64,000 nt of DNA from Trogon surrucura. Its lineage: Eukaryota; Chordata; Aves; Trogoniformes; Trogonidae. Position numbers and translations under genes: made by a program. A model generated the notes under the pieces. That model was not told where the DNA came from. It did no database searches and was given only the letters and a program-made list of their open reading frames with translations. The DNA lies in assembly GCA_020746105.1 (NCBI GenBank), contig CM036618.1:125107191-125171190 (forward strand), given 5' to 3'. Shown one piece after another: positions 14,041 through 25,200 of the stretch (positions within the stretch are counted from its first letter, which is position 1; each line of letters begins with the position of its first letter).

Positions 14041-17000
14041 GAGATCTCTATAGATCTGTCTCATACCTCACGTAGTAGATAGAGGTTCTCTGTCGGCTAT
14101 TTTCATGCAGAAAGAAAGGGCTTTCTGAAGAGAGTTTCATTTTCAAAACCTGAAGATGTAATGAGTGGTTTCAGAACAATGGACTGTGGCCATTTTTAAT
14201 TTGCATGAGGGTGAATTAGATAAAGTAACTGTCCAGATCACTAGGTACAGGGAACACACTCTTTCACAGAGATGCTCACGCACCACAAAGAAGCAAGAGT
14301 CAAAATTTATGCCATGAACTTTTGTCAGCGCCAAGCATTGAAGTACAGTGCAAAATTCAGCTCTGGAGTAACTTCCTTGGTTTTAAAGGAATTCCTAACA
14401 ATCACATCACCACTGAAAGTGGCCCACAGGAACAAAACACTACACCATTTCAGCGAGTTCCAGTTTTACAGCATCTTACTTCCACTCTCCAACATTTGAA
14501 GTCCACTCTTCTATGCAATAAGGACATGAGAATGCAGGTATACATCGGGGTTATGAGAAGTTTTACCCTCCTGCCGCCTGATGGGTGTCAGGAACCACTG
14601 ATCCCAGAGACTACAGTTACATTCCAGAACGAATTACGACAGTTTTTCTAATGCAATTAATAGCTTAATCTGCAGCACCCTAAGCATTTTGCTGTATACT
14701 ACATCAGATAAATTCCAAGAACACACATTTGTGACCCTGTGGATGAATGGATTGCTGTACTGACTGCTCACAAGCAACATCTCTCATTAATTAACTCATC
14801 TAATGCGCCGATTAGTACATGTGTACGGGTGTGTATGTCTTCTAGTAGGCAGAACATCTGTATCACCCTCTGGAGGCCCTCTCACAAAGAGTAACAGCCA
14901 TACTATTACTATAGCTCTCCTGATTCATGGTGTATTACACAGAGCTGCCTATTTGCTTGCACTTTCATATCATAATACCAAGAAATCAGGACCCACAACC
15001 AACCTATAGCTCAAGTGCTTCTTCACGTAAACGTGTGCAAATTAACTGATACAACTTACCAAAAACAAGTGACAAAATGTAAATTAATTACAAGCTTTCT
15101 TGAAAGAACAGAGGAGGAACTTGGAGTTTGTATCACGGAAAAAGCAATGATCACACCTATCAGAAAGGTTATCTATTTAAGTTTAAAGCCTCTATTCAGC
15201 TGCTATTTTCTTGAGCGCCTCTGTCTCCATATATGCTTCCAGTGCAGCTCACATTATAACAGAGAAACTTTACTTAAAATAACCCAAATAAACATTCAAT
15301 TTATTAACCCTCTTCGACTACTTCACCAAAGCCACTTTTCAGATTTCATTCATTAACAAGGTCTGAAAAACATTTTTAAACTTGCAGACAGACAGCACAA
15401 TGGAACTGGAAACAGAATTAGTATTAGTAGCAGTGATGGTTAAAAAAATAGACACACCAATATTACACTTTAACAACAAGGCACTTATTTGTAAAAACGG
15501 CAACTTGGTCTGTGCAATACAGAGAGGTTACAGGAGAAGGAATCGAAGTGAGGGCATAACGTGCCGTAAAACCAGCACCACCACCACGGTTCTTTGCATT
15601 GAGCCTCGCACGCAAGGTCGCTGCAGAACACCAGGCCCTTCTCTGCCCTGCGAGCAAAACCACAATCCACACCCAGAGCCAAGTGGCAACTCAATGCTGC
15701 AAACATCCCTGGTGATGTCAGTGAATCCAAGGTAAGGAACGGGTAAACTATCTCAAGTAAAATAGGAAAAGACCTGAACTGTTGCTGTAAACCAATTTTT
15801 TTTTTTCCCAGATTCACAGAAGTTTGAACAGCTTTCTTGTTCTATTTTCCATTTTCTTTCAGAAGAAATGCAAAATTGAGGCCTTGACCACTCAAGGTCA
15901 TTAAAAATCCCATTAACCTTTCCACAAGGTAGGGCTTAAGTAGGGTTAATTAAGCAATATTGCTTCACAAGGGTCTGAAGAAGCATTTTTCTTTCTAGTT
16001 TCAATATATATATGCCAGTAGGCTTGCATGCCTCCCACAAGTTTTGTTTCAAAGTTTGGGCCATGTCCCTCCCAAAAGAAAATAATAAAGAAAAAAAAAC
16101 CCATAACCAACAGTAGAGAGCTACACAAGACCCCAGAGTCATCAGGTTGTAATGTACACCATGAAATGCATGGTTTCCATATGTCCCACTGAAGACAATA
16201 CTTACGTTCTTTTAAATGAGACTCGGTGGCCAACAGAATAGTTGATAAACCATACAAAATGCGTTGAAAAAAACCCATTTGTACACAACAGAAATACTCT
16301 CATCAATATAACGAATCAAAGAAAATACTGAGTCATTTTCCACAAACCATAAATAATAATTTATGTTTATTCATTGCTGGGTGCTATATGCATTCTCAGA
16401 AAAAGAACTCCAAGCAAAGATAAATCAGTCATAATAAGTGAGAGAAATATGATAAACTACATATTAGGCCAGAGAAAAATCTGCCATACAGAGCTTGGAA
16501 GCTGCCACCATACAAGAAGAATCTGTGGCTTCCATCTGTAACCACCTTCAATCATCTTCCTCCATACACTTCATCAGAATTCCCTGTACATATCGTTCTA
16601 GAATTATCAACATATATAGATAATAACCAGCCAGAACCAGTTGCGTGGGTTTTCTTTTTAAATACAAGGGGGAATATAATTCTGAAAACTGCAAAACTAA
16701 ACTACTTTTTTTTTTCATAGGAATCAAAAATTGTTTGCAGGCCGAAATGGTAGCAGAGGGAGCCTCCGTCCTACCTAGTTCTACTGAACAGCATAGTGAA
16801 CCCAAGCACTGCCTGGGTATTAATTGTCATGTGTTGGTAAGTCACAGCAAAGCCACCTAAAAGTATGCAGAAAAACAAACTTTCCAGCCTGTTTTGTTCG
16901 CAAACTTAATTATGTAATTAATTAAATCAGACAGTAGCAAATTCAAAATAGATTTTTTTTTCTACAGCAAACAAATAGGCCACAGGACTTCCTGCCACAA

Positions 17001-18334
17001 GATATCCCTAGTAACATCTTAGCTAAAGTAAAAGCATTAGACATTTATGTGGCTAGCAAGCATGTAAAAGAGCAAAATACACAAATAACGCTAAAATAAA
17101 ACGTATTTTATCAGGCATAAATTTATTGGAGAGGTGAAGAGGACTGCATTTCCCACAGCAATAGCAACCCTGAGCAGCATGTGCTCCTACATCCCATGAA
17201 AGGGCTATTAGAAGTTAAGCATTCGGCACAGGAACCTTTCTTTTACCAAAATACTTTGTGCAAAACACAACTAGAGGATGACAGCAACTGCTTCCAGCCC
17301 AACCTGTGGTGATCTCAGGAAAGCCTCTATTTCTTTCTCTCACTAAACCCTTTAAATACCCACCTGCCAGCACTAGGTTTCAAGGCAAACTGAGCTGGTG
17401 CCTATATATAAGGGTGTTCGTAAAAGACCTCAATGTTGAACACAAACCCAAATTATTTTAGGTCCTGACTTTATCCTAGCTTGGATAAAAACAGCTGATT
17501 TTGATGGCAGATCTTAGTCCGCACTGGGAATTTCAAAGCCAGACCTATTTTGAATTTCCTTGTTCATCTACAACTGGAGAAAAAAAAAAAATAAATCCAG
17601 GTTGGATGGGGAGATAACAGGGGGCTCGGGCATCGTGCACTTGTACCAACAGTACTTGAAGTCTCACTAAGCATTCTGAGACAGAACTTCAGCCGTGGTT
17701 TGCCAGAAATCTAACTTCTCCTCCTCCAGAATGTTTACAGACATAACTAACTCAACACCCTTATAGCAACTGCACGGTATAGACAAATAGAGAATTCTGA
17801 AGGAGAATTTCCTAGAGCCACAGACAAATCTAGTGTTATACACAAAATTAGAACACAGAGTTTTAGCTCTCAAACCTGTGTTCATATCAGTAGATCACAA
17901 TTCACTATAAAATATTACCTGACAGGACCCATATTTATTGAAAGGGAAGTATATATTTTCTGCTGGAGTGGGAAATACTTCTCTTGGTTTTTTAGCTGTT
18001 AATATTCATTTTATGAGTTCTGTGTCTGAAAATCATTATTAATGTCTTCTTGGGATTTCATTAACACTACAAAAAAAACCCAAAAACCCAGCAGACAGTT
18101 TTGATGCAAAGCTTACTTTAAGTGGGTAAATTCTCTGTTTTTCTTTTTTTTTTTTTTTTTAACCCAGAAAGGGTGGATAAAAGACCTATAAAATAAATGC
18201 TGAGTGAATAGGACTCTGAGCTATAGAACTTGTACTGTGAAAATTCTACTTTGTCTGGCAAACACTATTAAACAGAAATCTATGAACACCATTTTTTTTT
18301 TCCATTTCATACAGGGGAAAAAAAAGAAATCAGA

Positions 18335-18395
18335 TCTGACCCAGTGACTTCGATGACAATGGCAAGAGTCCTACTTTGTACAATGAGTTATAAAG
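18335..18395. repeat. Possible relic of an old archosaur/turtle palindromic repeat
   Basis: The phrases gacccagtgacttcgatg and caatggcaagagtcctac resemble the degenerate 'ttgacttcaatgg...gtcaggccc' sequences found in many copies in turtle, crocodilian and bird DNA. The copy is short and eroded, so the assignment is tentative. Confidence 0.3.
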
Positions 18396-19083
18396 ACAGA
18401 ATTTTTACTCTTGGGTGGGCATTTTAACATTCCTAGCAGCAGAGCTTCACTACTAGACTTGCTGAGATCACTTACTAGAGCTCTGGTGGTTGGCACCAGT
18501 GACTCTGGTATGTGAGAGTAACCCTGATGAGCTCTGTTGTTTGTTTTGGGTTTTTTTTTTCCAGGTTTATAAATTACACAATATAATTAAGAAAATGTTG
18601 TCAAAGTGCAGATTACTACAATTGTCATCTCTATTTCTGAATGCTTTCTGCAATTTGAGGTTTAGGTACACAAACTTCATACTTTCACAATAATTTGGGT
18701 CACTTCCAATTGGAATTCAAAACCAGGTGTCAGTGGTGAAGTGCCTGGAGGCTATCAAAATAACCAACTGTGTCACCTTGTCCTCCTAATGATCCTTATA
18801 TATTTAACATAAACGTCATAAAAGTGAGTGCTTATTCAAGCAGGACCGCTACATATGTTTACTTGGGCTTGTTTTTCTAACTTGCACTGACTATAAAAAA
18901 TAACTGGGAAGAGAAAAAAAAAAAAGTGTTAACTGCTAAAATAGAGCATCAAACTATGGATTTGGAAGCCTGATGCTTGCTGATGTTTCAAATAAACCCC
19001 AGAAGCTAGTCTTGTGGGGGGTCATAATGGCACATGCAACCTATTTTGAGACCATTTCTTTTCTTACAGTGCTGTGTGCTTCT

Positions 19084-19349
19084 CATTATAATGATAATAT
19101 CCAGCATTTATATGGCTATTTACATCTTTTAAGCACTGTACCAACAACTAATTAATCCTCACAACACCCTGCAGAGTAGGTAAGTATTATTATCCCCATT
19201 TTATAAATGGAGAAATTGAGACAGAGGGGTAAAAGTGACTTGCTGGAAGGCACTCAGCAAGTTATAGGCAGAACTCAAATGGAAACACAGGGGGCTCCTG
19301 GCTCCCATGCCCATGCTCTGCCCACTCAGCCAGACCTTGTTGCCTCTCA
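19084..19349 (-). mobile_element. MIR-type SINE relic (tRNA-derived, CORE-SINE)
   Basis: Read on the minus strand the element starts with a tRNA-like head (gagaggcaacaaggtctggc at about 19,330-19,349). It continues through the MIR core, where 'caagtcactttta', 'tctcaatttctccat' and 'aaaatggggataataatac' are clearly kept. It ends with the L2-like 3' part (gtgttgtgaggattaa, then cagtgctta and aaatgctgg near 19,100-19,165). MIR is an old amniote SINE that depended on L2 for movement and carries an internal polymerase III promoter. At about 265 bp this copy is close to full length, which is unusual for such an old repeat in a bird-like genome. Confidence 0.85.
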
Positions 19350-19465
19350 CAAGAACTAGTGATTTTAGAGTCAATATTTACATCCAAGCTTGTCCAACAA
19401 AAACAAAAACAAAACACCAAAAACCAAAACACCTATACTCTCCAGCATGCACTGCTTCCACTGCA

Positions 19466-19676
19466 CACTCAAAACATTTTTATCATGACAATATCAAGCA
19501 GTGGAACAACTTGCCCAGAAAGGTTGTGCAGGCTCCATCCTCGGAGCTTCTCAAGATGCGACATGACAAAACTCTGAGTAGCCTGGTCTGATTTAACAGA
19601 TGATCTTGCTTTGGACAGGACATCGCATGGAAGACCTCTGAGGTCCCTTCCAGCCTGAACTATCTTATTTTATGAA
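19466..19676 (+). mobile_element. Old 5'-truncated CR1 LINE, 3' end
   Basis: The frame ending at about 19,591 reads as the C terminus of CR1 ORF2 (WNNLPRKVVQAPSSELLK, ending LSSLV). It is followed by the CR1 3' untranslated region with a degraded 'gaggtcccttccagcctgaactat' type ending at about 19,640-19,665. The terminal octamer repeat is decayed. Divergence suggests an old insertion. It lies about 115 bp downstream of the MIR relic, separated by an A/C-rich run at about 19,393-19,432. Confidence 0.85.
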
Positions 19677-20054
19677 TTGTTCTGTTTTCCATCACTTCAC
19701 ACTGTCAACTCTCTTCATCTGGGTTCTTCCTTTCAGTGCTCTGACCTGCACCAGTCCTTTGGCGGGCATTGCCATAGCACTAGGTCTGTACCAACATAAA
19801 AAAAAGATGTTATGGCATCATATGCCATTCAGCAGTGAGCTAAGAATTATGCTCTTTGTATAAACTGTTTTCCTGGTTGTAACCTAATTTAAAATAATCA
19901 CCACGAGAGAACACAACCTCCAGTTTTATTTCTGGCTATGTTTGCTACGACAGTCTGGTAAAGAACTAGGAAAAACAGAAGATAAGATCTACAGAGTTCC
20001 TATTAGGATTGCTTGTTGTAACTGAGATACACATGTTCATACTCTGTATTACAG

Positions 20055-20197
20055 GACAGAAATAAATTCTGTCCCTGGGCATCCCCATCTTCATCAACAG
20101 CACGGGATTCAGGTCGAAAGAAAAAACTGGCAAGAGCAGGATAAATGTGTTCGGAATGATTCTCTGCCTAATGATTCTCCTTGTTGCAGTGTCACAG
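20055..20197 (+). other. Exon-like stretch of unknown identity
   Basis: A 143-base segment is preceded by a pyrimidine-leaning tract ending in TATTACAG and followed by GTAAGA, so it has acceptor- and donor-like boundaries. One frame is open across it and beyond (20,026 to the downstream stop) and includes residues such as HQQHGIQVERKNWQ and DKCVRNDSLPND. I recognise no protein family. An open stretch of this size is not rare by chance, and both splice motifs are short, so this is only a candidate. Confidence 0.15.
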
Positions 20198-21026
20198 GTA
20201 AGATCAAAGCTGATAACCCAGATCCCCAGAGGTTCTCAATCTCCTCAGCAGTAACTAGTTATTTAGGGGAGCTCAAGTTCCTTCTGAGGAAATGAAGTAA
20301 CAAAGTTTTTAAGAAGTGCTGGGTATCCCGCAGCTCGTACTAAAATGAAACCAAGCTGTTTGGGAACTTTTGTTATTTCATTCTGATGCCTAATGGGAAC
20401 TGTTGGATATGAAATTGTTTTAGGAATTGAGCCTTAAACATCCTTCTCAATTCCCTTGCACTCCTATAAAAGAGTGTTTGTATCCTCTTGCATATATTTC
20501 AGCAAATAGAAGAAATTACAATACTCTGACTACTTGAAAGCAAAATTAGCAGCCACATTGAGCAGGCGCCAAAAGATGAGGCTACACTAGAAGCAGGCAA
20601 TGGCAAAAGGTTTATGCTTTTATATATCTACTATGCAAGTTAAAAGCCTGGTTCTCTGATGCCCTATTTTGTTCACGGCCACTTAGGTTAAGAAGTTGGG
20701 ATTTAAACTATGAAGTTCATAGTATGGTTACCTTCCACCTGTGCTTGTAATCCCTCAAGGAGAAAACAGTGGATATCAGACAGTAAATTGTACCTGATAT
20801 TATCGCTATTTCATTCCAAAATGTGACCCATACACCCACCTACATCAAGCAGGCTACTCTGTACTCAGCTGTATTTACTAAAGAGTAGGTAGGCCCCAAC
20901 AAAATCCAAGAGAAGCAAGAAAATGGCTAGACCTACAGAAGGGGAAAAGTTACTACAGTAGCAGAGCTGCTCAGGTTCAGAAAAGAGCTCAGCATGATGC
21001 TGTCACTCGTCTTTTAAAATACTAAA

Positions 21027-21050
21027 TACACACACACACATACATATATA
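21027..21050. repeat. CA/TA simple repeat
   Basis: An (AC)n run passes directly into a TATATA run. It is an ordinary microsatellite with no other significance seen. Confidence 0.75.
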
Positions 21051-22575
21051 GCTCTTCTATACATCAGTGTCTACGAGGTTCACATTTGTGATTACAGAAA
21101 GCAATATAGTCAAAGCCACGATGGTTAAACCCTTTGTGAGAGTTATCAAGCTGTTGACAATATGAGAATCAGATGAATTTACCACTGGTTCAGTAATTGT
21201 CTTTCATATGTGAGCAACCCCCTACATACAACTTTTATGATTCATCATATTTATTTTTTGTTTCCTCAAGCAACATCTTTTATTAGTTGCACACTCACTA
21301 CAGAAATTTAATTTCTGCAAGAGAACAACAAAGCAGTTGATTATTATTATTGAGAATCTGGTACAACACAGAGTGAAATAAAATCTATAAGGCATTAAAA
21401 TGACAGATTAGGCAAGAGCTGTATTCATTTACAAGTGTTAGAACATCATGTTAATGCCTCACAAGCACAACATAAAATGAAAATCAACTCTTTCATGCTG
21501 CTTTACTAATACTGCAAAGCTCCACAGAGCACAAACAGTAGTAGTCCCTGTTAAAGAGGCACTGTCCTTTTGTAGTTTTTACATGCAGCAGGTTTATCAT
21601 TAACACTTGACGGAAAACTCCTCCACTACTTACTAGCCATAAACTTTACATTTTTACCACTAATGGATTTAAAGATGATTATTACCAATGTCTGCTAAAC
21701 CAAATATACCAAGTATATGGCTGTCCCTTAACAAAATTTTAGAACTTGCATACAAAATCTCTTTGGTTATATTAAAAATTTTGCTTTTCACAAATACTGC
21801 AAGGCTACTATATCCAGATTTACATTCATATTAAAGTTTACTGCAGCTTTATTTACTACCAAAATCTCTGAACATAAAGTGACAGGACATGTAAATAGGA
21901 AGACTTGAAATATTCACTTCATTCATGCCAATCCAATCACTAGCTTACATATTTGATGTCATTTGTATTCTTTTGACTGTATTCTGTGTTATTAATGTCA
22001 TGATTTTCTTGGACATATCACCATTCTTTCTCCATTCTTTTTGCTTAAACACATACCTCATCATAGCTGGAAAGTAGGAAAATGATACACTGCTTTGGAA
22101 CATGCTGTTATTTGTTCAAATTGCTGTATGTCTTGAGAAAATCTGTGAGTTTTGTTTAGTAGCAACAACCATCTGAACAAGTTGTTCTAATTTGTTCCTC
22201 AGTGATTAAACATTTGTAAATGCTTTGAGGGACATCCATACTGAGAAGGACACCCATCACTCCTATAGGTAACAGGGCTACATCAGTACAAAATTCAGAG
22301 TATGAAAAATATTTTAATAGGCTGAATAAGTGTTTTCAGATTTAGCCTGTGCTGAACACCAAGTGGCTGTGACTACATTGCTCTGGTCACCCAACCTGCC
22401 ACAAGAACGTCCTGACCACATATAGCCGTAACTTCTAAACAAACATATCTTTTGACCAGGTGAAGAGGAGCAAAGGGCAGGCCTCGGTCCTGATAAAGTG
22501 AAGCATCAGACCATCGCAAGTGGGAAGGTGGGGGGCTCTGCCATCTGGAAAGCACTTATTAAGAAGAACTAACAG

Positions 22576-22654
22576 TCACAGAATCTCTTTGGTTGGAAGA
22601 GACCTTTAAGATCATTGAGTCCAACCATTAGGCTAGCACTGCCAGGTCATGCTA
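22576..22654 (-). mobile_element. CR1 LINE 3'-end fragment
   Basis: The plus-strand text tcacagaatctctttggttg followed by gaagagacctttaagatcat and gagtccaacca is the reverse complement of the extreme 3' end of a CR1 element, including one copy of the terminal octamer. Only about 80 bp are recognisable. It belongs to a different CR1 subfamily from the copies at 27,567 and 52,028, judging by the tail wording. Confidence 0.85.
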
Positions 22655-22805
22655 TTTTTTTCTCCAGAAGACAAGAGTAGGCATCTAATTTCCATCTCGT
22701 AGTCCATCACTTAGTTTGTGTTCCAGCCACAAAGGGAATATAGCATAAGGAACAACGTACTGGTAAGACTTCAAATTATGCATCTAAACCAAATATATTG
22801 CAAAT
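22655..22805. other. Spacer between CR1 fragment and SINE
   Basis: About 150 bp of unique sequence lie between the CR1 tail and the SINE. No feature was seen apart from a T run near 22,655-22,661. Confidence 0.5.
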
Positions 22806-22806
22806 C

Positions 22807-22981
22807 ATAGAATCGCCCAGGCTGGAAGGGACCTTAGAGATAATTTTAATCCAACCTCCCTGTCACGGGCAGGGACACCTCTCATCTAGATCAGGCAACA
22901 CAATGAGGACCAAATGGGAATGGAACCCACGACCTTCGGTGTTTCAGCACCACGCTCAACCTACTGAGCTAAACCGGCCTT
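22807..22981 (-). mobile_element. tRNA-Ile-derived, CR1-tailed SINE, full-length copy
   Basis: On the minus strand the element begins at about 22,979 with GGCCGGTTTAGCTCAGTAGG, which matches the 5' half of tRNA-Ile including box A (22,960-22,971). An anticodon-arm remnant (GGTG...CACC) follows, then AAGGTCGTGGGTTCCATTCC, in which box B (22,917-22,927) carries one change. After a short body (GTGTTGCCTGATCTAG) comes a CR1-like 3' region (CCTGCCCGTGACAGGGAGG, then AAGGTCCCTTCCAGCC) and a single ATTCTATG unit. The flanking hexamer CAAATC at 22,801-22,806 and 22,982-22,987 is a likely target-site duplication. Such a SINE is transcribed by RNA polymerase III and would be moved by a CR1 reverse transcriptase. 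It is the only copy here with the complete tRNA-like 5' end. Confidence 0.85.
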
Positions 22982-22987
22982 CAAATC

Positions 22988-24565
22988 AAATCTTGAAGCA
23001 CAGCTATCCTCATTCTGAAAAATGCAGTAAGAAAAGCAACATTACATACACACTCCACTGAGGGTAAATATTTTTTGTGTAATGTCCCTTGGATATACAA
23101 ATTGAAAGCTTCCTGATCTAACACACACACAGTAATTTCTAAGAAAGCCAGAAGCAATCTCACATACTGTGATGCTGTGTAAATTACCTAAATCATTGAG
23201 GGCTGAGCTTTACCCCGCTTGCTATATACTATCCTTTGATGAGCTTATAGTGAAAAAGAACAGGAAGTCACAAGGTTCATAATTTAGTAACAAAAGCAAT
23301 AGTGACAATAAAAATTTTTGTTCACCTTAAACCACAGGACAACAAATCTCTCTAGCTCCAGTTTTAACAAGTGCAAAGTTAGCTTCCTCTCTACATTTGT
23401 CACAGTATTGGTACCTTTGACCAAAAGCAAACATACCACTGCTTAACTCGGAGGCTCAAGCACAGCAGTAAAGTGTAAATATCATAGTCCCTACACCCCT
23501 GCCAGTGTCAGGCAGGCTAAAAGTCTGGAGAACGGTGCCTGAGATGATCTGGTGCACTGTTATAAGCACAACAGAGCAGGTCATGCTCTAAAAGCATTAC
23601 TGAAGTGCTCTCACAAACACCTGAGGAAGAGGGAGGAGACCCCTTCTTAGAGAAGACTTAAAAATACACTTAGAAAGTTGCTAGAAGAAAAGTTAGTATT
23701 CAGAAAACACAACCAATGGTGGATAGATCCTTAAATATTTATCTGCAAAATAGTGACTGACATTATATAAAATCCTAAAAAGCATCAAGAAATAATGAAC
23801 AGTGCTTTCCCCAAAGGCATAGCTGCAAGTTCTAACAGGATTTCCCTTCTCTTCCTTCGCAACTTTAAAAGTGCCCTGTCCTCCTGTTGCTTGAAGGGTG
23901 AATGACGGCTAGGTGAGAATTCTGTGCATGAACACTAATCTTATATGCTAACCTGCTTGTGCACCGCAGTAATAATGTCACCACACCAAATCATCTTTTC
24001 CATAAACCTGAAAAATCATGTCCTCCAGCAAACAAAGCTGCTCTTCCGCCTATGTTGTTTCCCTTCTAACTTATTCAGTTTTAACATCAGTATAAAATTA
24101 ATAATTCCCCTGAACCACCAGATTCACTGAGAGCTTCCAAAAATATAAGGATGATGTGAGTTGCACCAGATCCAGGTGTGTAGGCACCTCCACCTTTACA
24201 ACTTGAACCACAACCACAAACTGTTCGGAACCACAATTTAACTTACTTGCTTCCCACTGTCTGAACTCGTAAACTGTAATAAGCGTAGCATTTTTTTTCC
24301 CCACCAGCATGAATCCTAACTAAGGGTGTAGGACTGATTTTCCTTAGAACAGCACCCCTCCTCTGCAAACGCATGCCTAAACTCGAGAGCTTATAGTATG
24401 CCCTTTATGGACAAAGTCCTTTTCAGGTCACTTTTCAGCTGGTCTGTTTTAGATCATCTGCTTTATGAAAAGGCAATGGTTCACAATTGGCTACAAGGAG
24501 CCTGATGTCTCTGCACAGTAGCCACAATGTAGGTACTTGCTACGTCAGGTCAATCTCACCAATTT
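22988..24565. other. Unique non-coding DNA, no gene recognised
   Basis: AT-rich unique sequence with no repeat family or coding frame that I can support. Confidence 0.5.
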
Positions 24566-24570
24566 ACTTC
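24566..24570. repeat. Target-site duplication, left copy, of the solo LTR
   Basis: ACTTC directly abuts the LTR terminal dinucleotide and recurs at 25,549-25,553. Five bases is the usual duplication length for ERVL-type integrases. Confidence 0.8.
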
Positions 24571-24706
24571 TGTTGAGGGTTAGGGTTGGGCCGGCCACTA
24601 AATGTGGACAGACGCTCTCTAACCTCCTCTTCCCCTTAAACGGGAAGGAAAAGGGAATGAGGCAGAGATTTACGGGTCAGAGAAGAAAAACTAGAACAGC
24701 TTTAAT

Positions 24707-24882
24707 CAGTGGGTTGAGCGTGGTGTTTGAAACACCAAAGGTCGTGGGTTCGATTCCCGTTCGGTTCTCATGTGTTGCCTGACCTAGTCGAGAGGTGGCG
24801 TCCCTGCCCACAACAGGGAGGTTGGATTAAAATGATCTCTAAGGTCCCTTCCAGCCCAGGCCATTCTATGATTCTATGATTC
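24707..24882 (+). mobile_element. tRNA-Ile-derived, CR1-tailed SINE inserted in the LTR
   Basis: This copy starts inside the tRNA-like head (CAGTGGGTTGAGCG, the 3' part of box A) and keeps an intact box B (GGTTCGATTCC, 24,747-24,757). The anticodon arm survives as the palindrome GGTGTTTGAAACACC. The body (GTGTTGCCTGACCTAG), the CR1-like part and a tail of about two and a half ATTCTATG units follow. TAAT flanks both ends (24,703-24,706 and 24,883-24,886) and is probably the target duplication. It lies in the opposite orientation to the host LTR. The first roughly 14 bases of the head are missing. This copy is better preserved in box B and tail than the one at 22,807. Confidence 0.85.
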
Positions 24883-25190
24883 TAATGAATCAATAATGGA
24901 AATAATACTGAAATGATAAAAATAAAGAACTATATACAGCTATACATAAGCCCGATATCGAACCCGACTCTCCCCTCCCCCCAACAGCAATCCCCACTGG
25001 TGCTGCAGAGCAGGAGGCACTGGGGCAGCCCCAGGCGCAGCGGCAGCGGGAGCTGGATACAGGGAGCTGGATTCGGGAACTCAGGATCCGAATCAAAAGC
25101 AGGAGGTCAGAGGGAATCCTCCCTGGACACCGGCCGTCGCAGAAAAGAGGAACAAGGGGGAAAAAAAGGGAAGGAACTCTCGTGATCACT

Positions 25191-25200
25191 CTATTTATAC
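25191..25200 (-). promoter_or_regulatory. TATA box of the LTR promoter
   Basis: On the minus strand GTATAAATAG lies about 350 bp inside the U3 end of the LTR, where a retroviral polymerase II promoter is expected. Transcription would run leftward. Whether it is still active cannot be told. Confidence 0.6.

Larger units (their letters stand above)
13641..19083. other. Unique non-coding DNA, no gene recognised
   Basis: No host gene recognised. A CA-rich simple repeat spans about 13,981-14,040. T-rich runs occur at about 15,797-15,808 and 18,146-18,161. The frame at 15,382-15,735 ends close to a GTAAG string that resembles a splice donor, but its translation matches nothing I know. A possible relic of an old palindromic repeat lies near 18,335-18,395 and is listed separately. 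Confidence 0.5.
19677..22575. other. Unique non-coding DNA; one exon-like stretch
   Basis: No recognised gene. The interval contains one open stretch with plausible splice signals (20,055-20,197, listed separately) and a CA/TA simple repeat at about 21,027-21,050. The rest is AT-rich unique DNA. Confidence 0.5.

Noticed and set aside
15382..15735. A 117-codon frame ending close to a GTAAG donor-like string
   Set aside because: The reading matches no family I know, and one GTAAG is weak evidence for an exon.
24577..24590. GGGTTAGGGTT-like string resembling telomere repeat
   Set aside because: It is less than two units and forms the U5 end of the LTR, so it is not an interstitial telomere array.
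24707..24780. tRNA gene
   Set aside because: Box B is present, but the acceptor stem and the 5' end are missing and a CR1-like tail follows, so it is a SINE head and not a functional tRNA.
24862..24884. Short tandem octamers as a CRISPR-like or satellite array
   Set aside because: They are the normal terminal ATTCTATG units of CR1-type retroposons.
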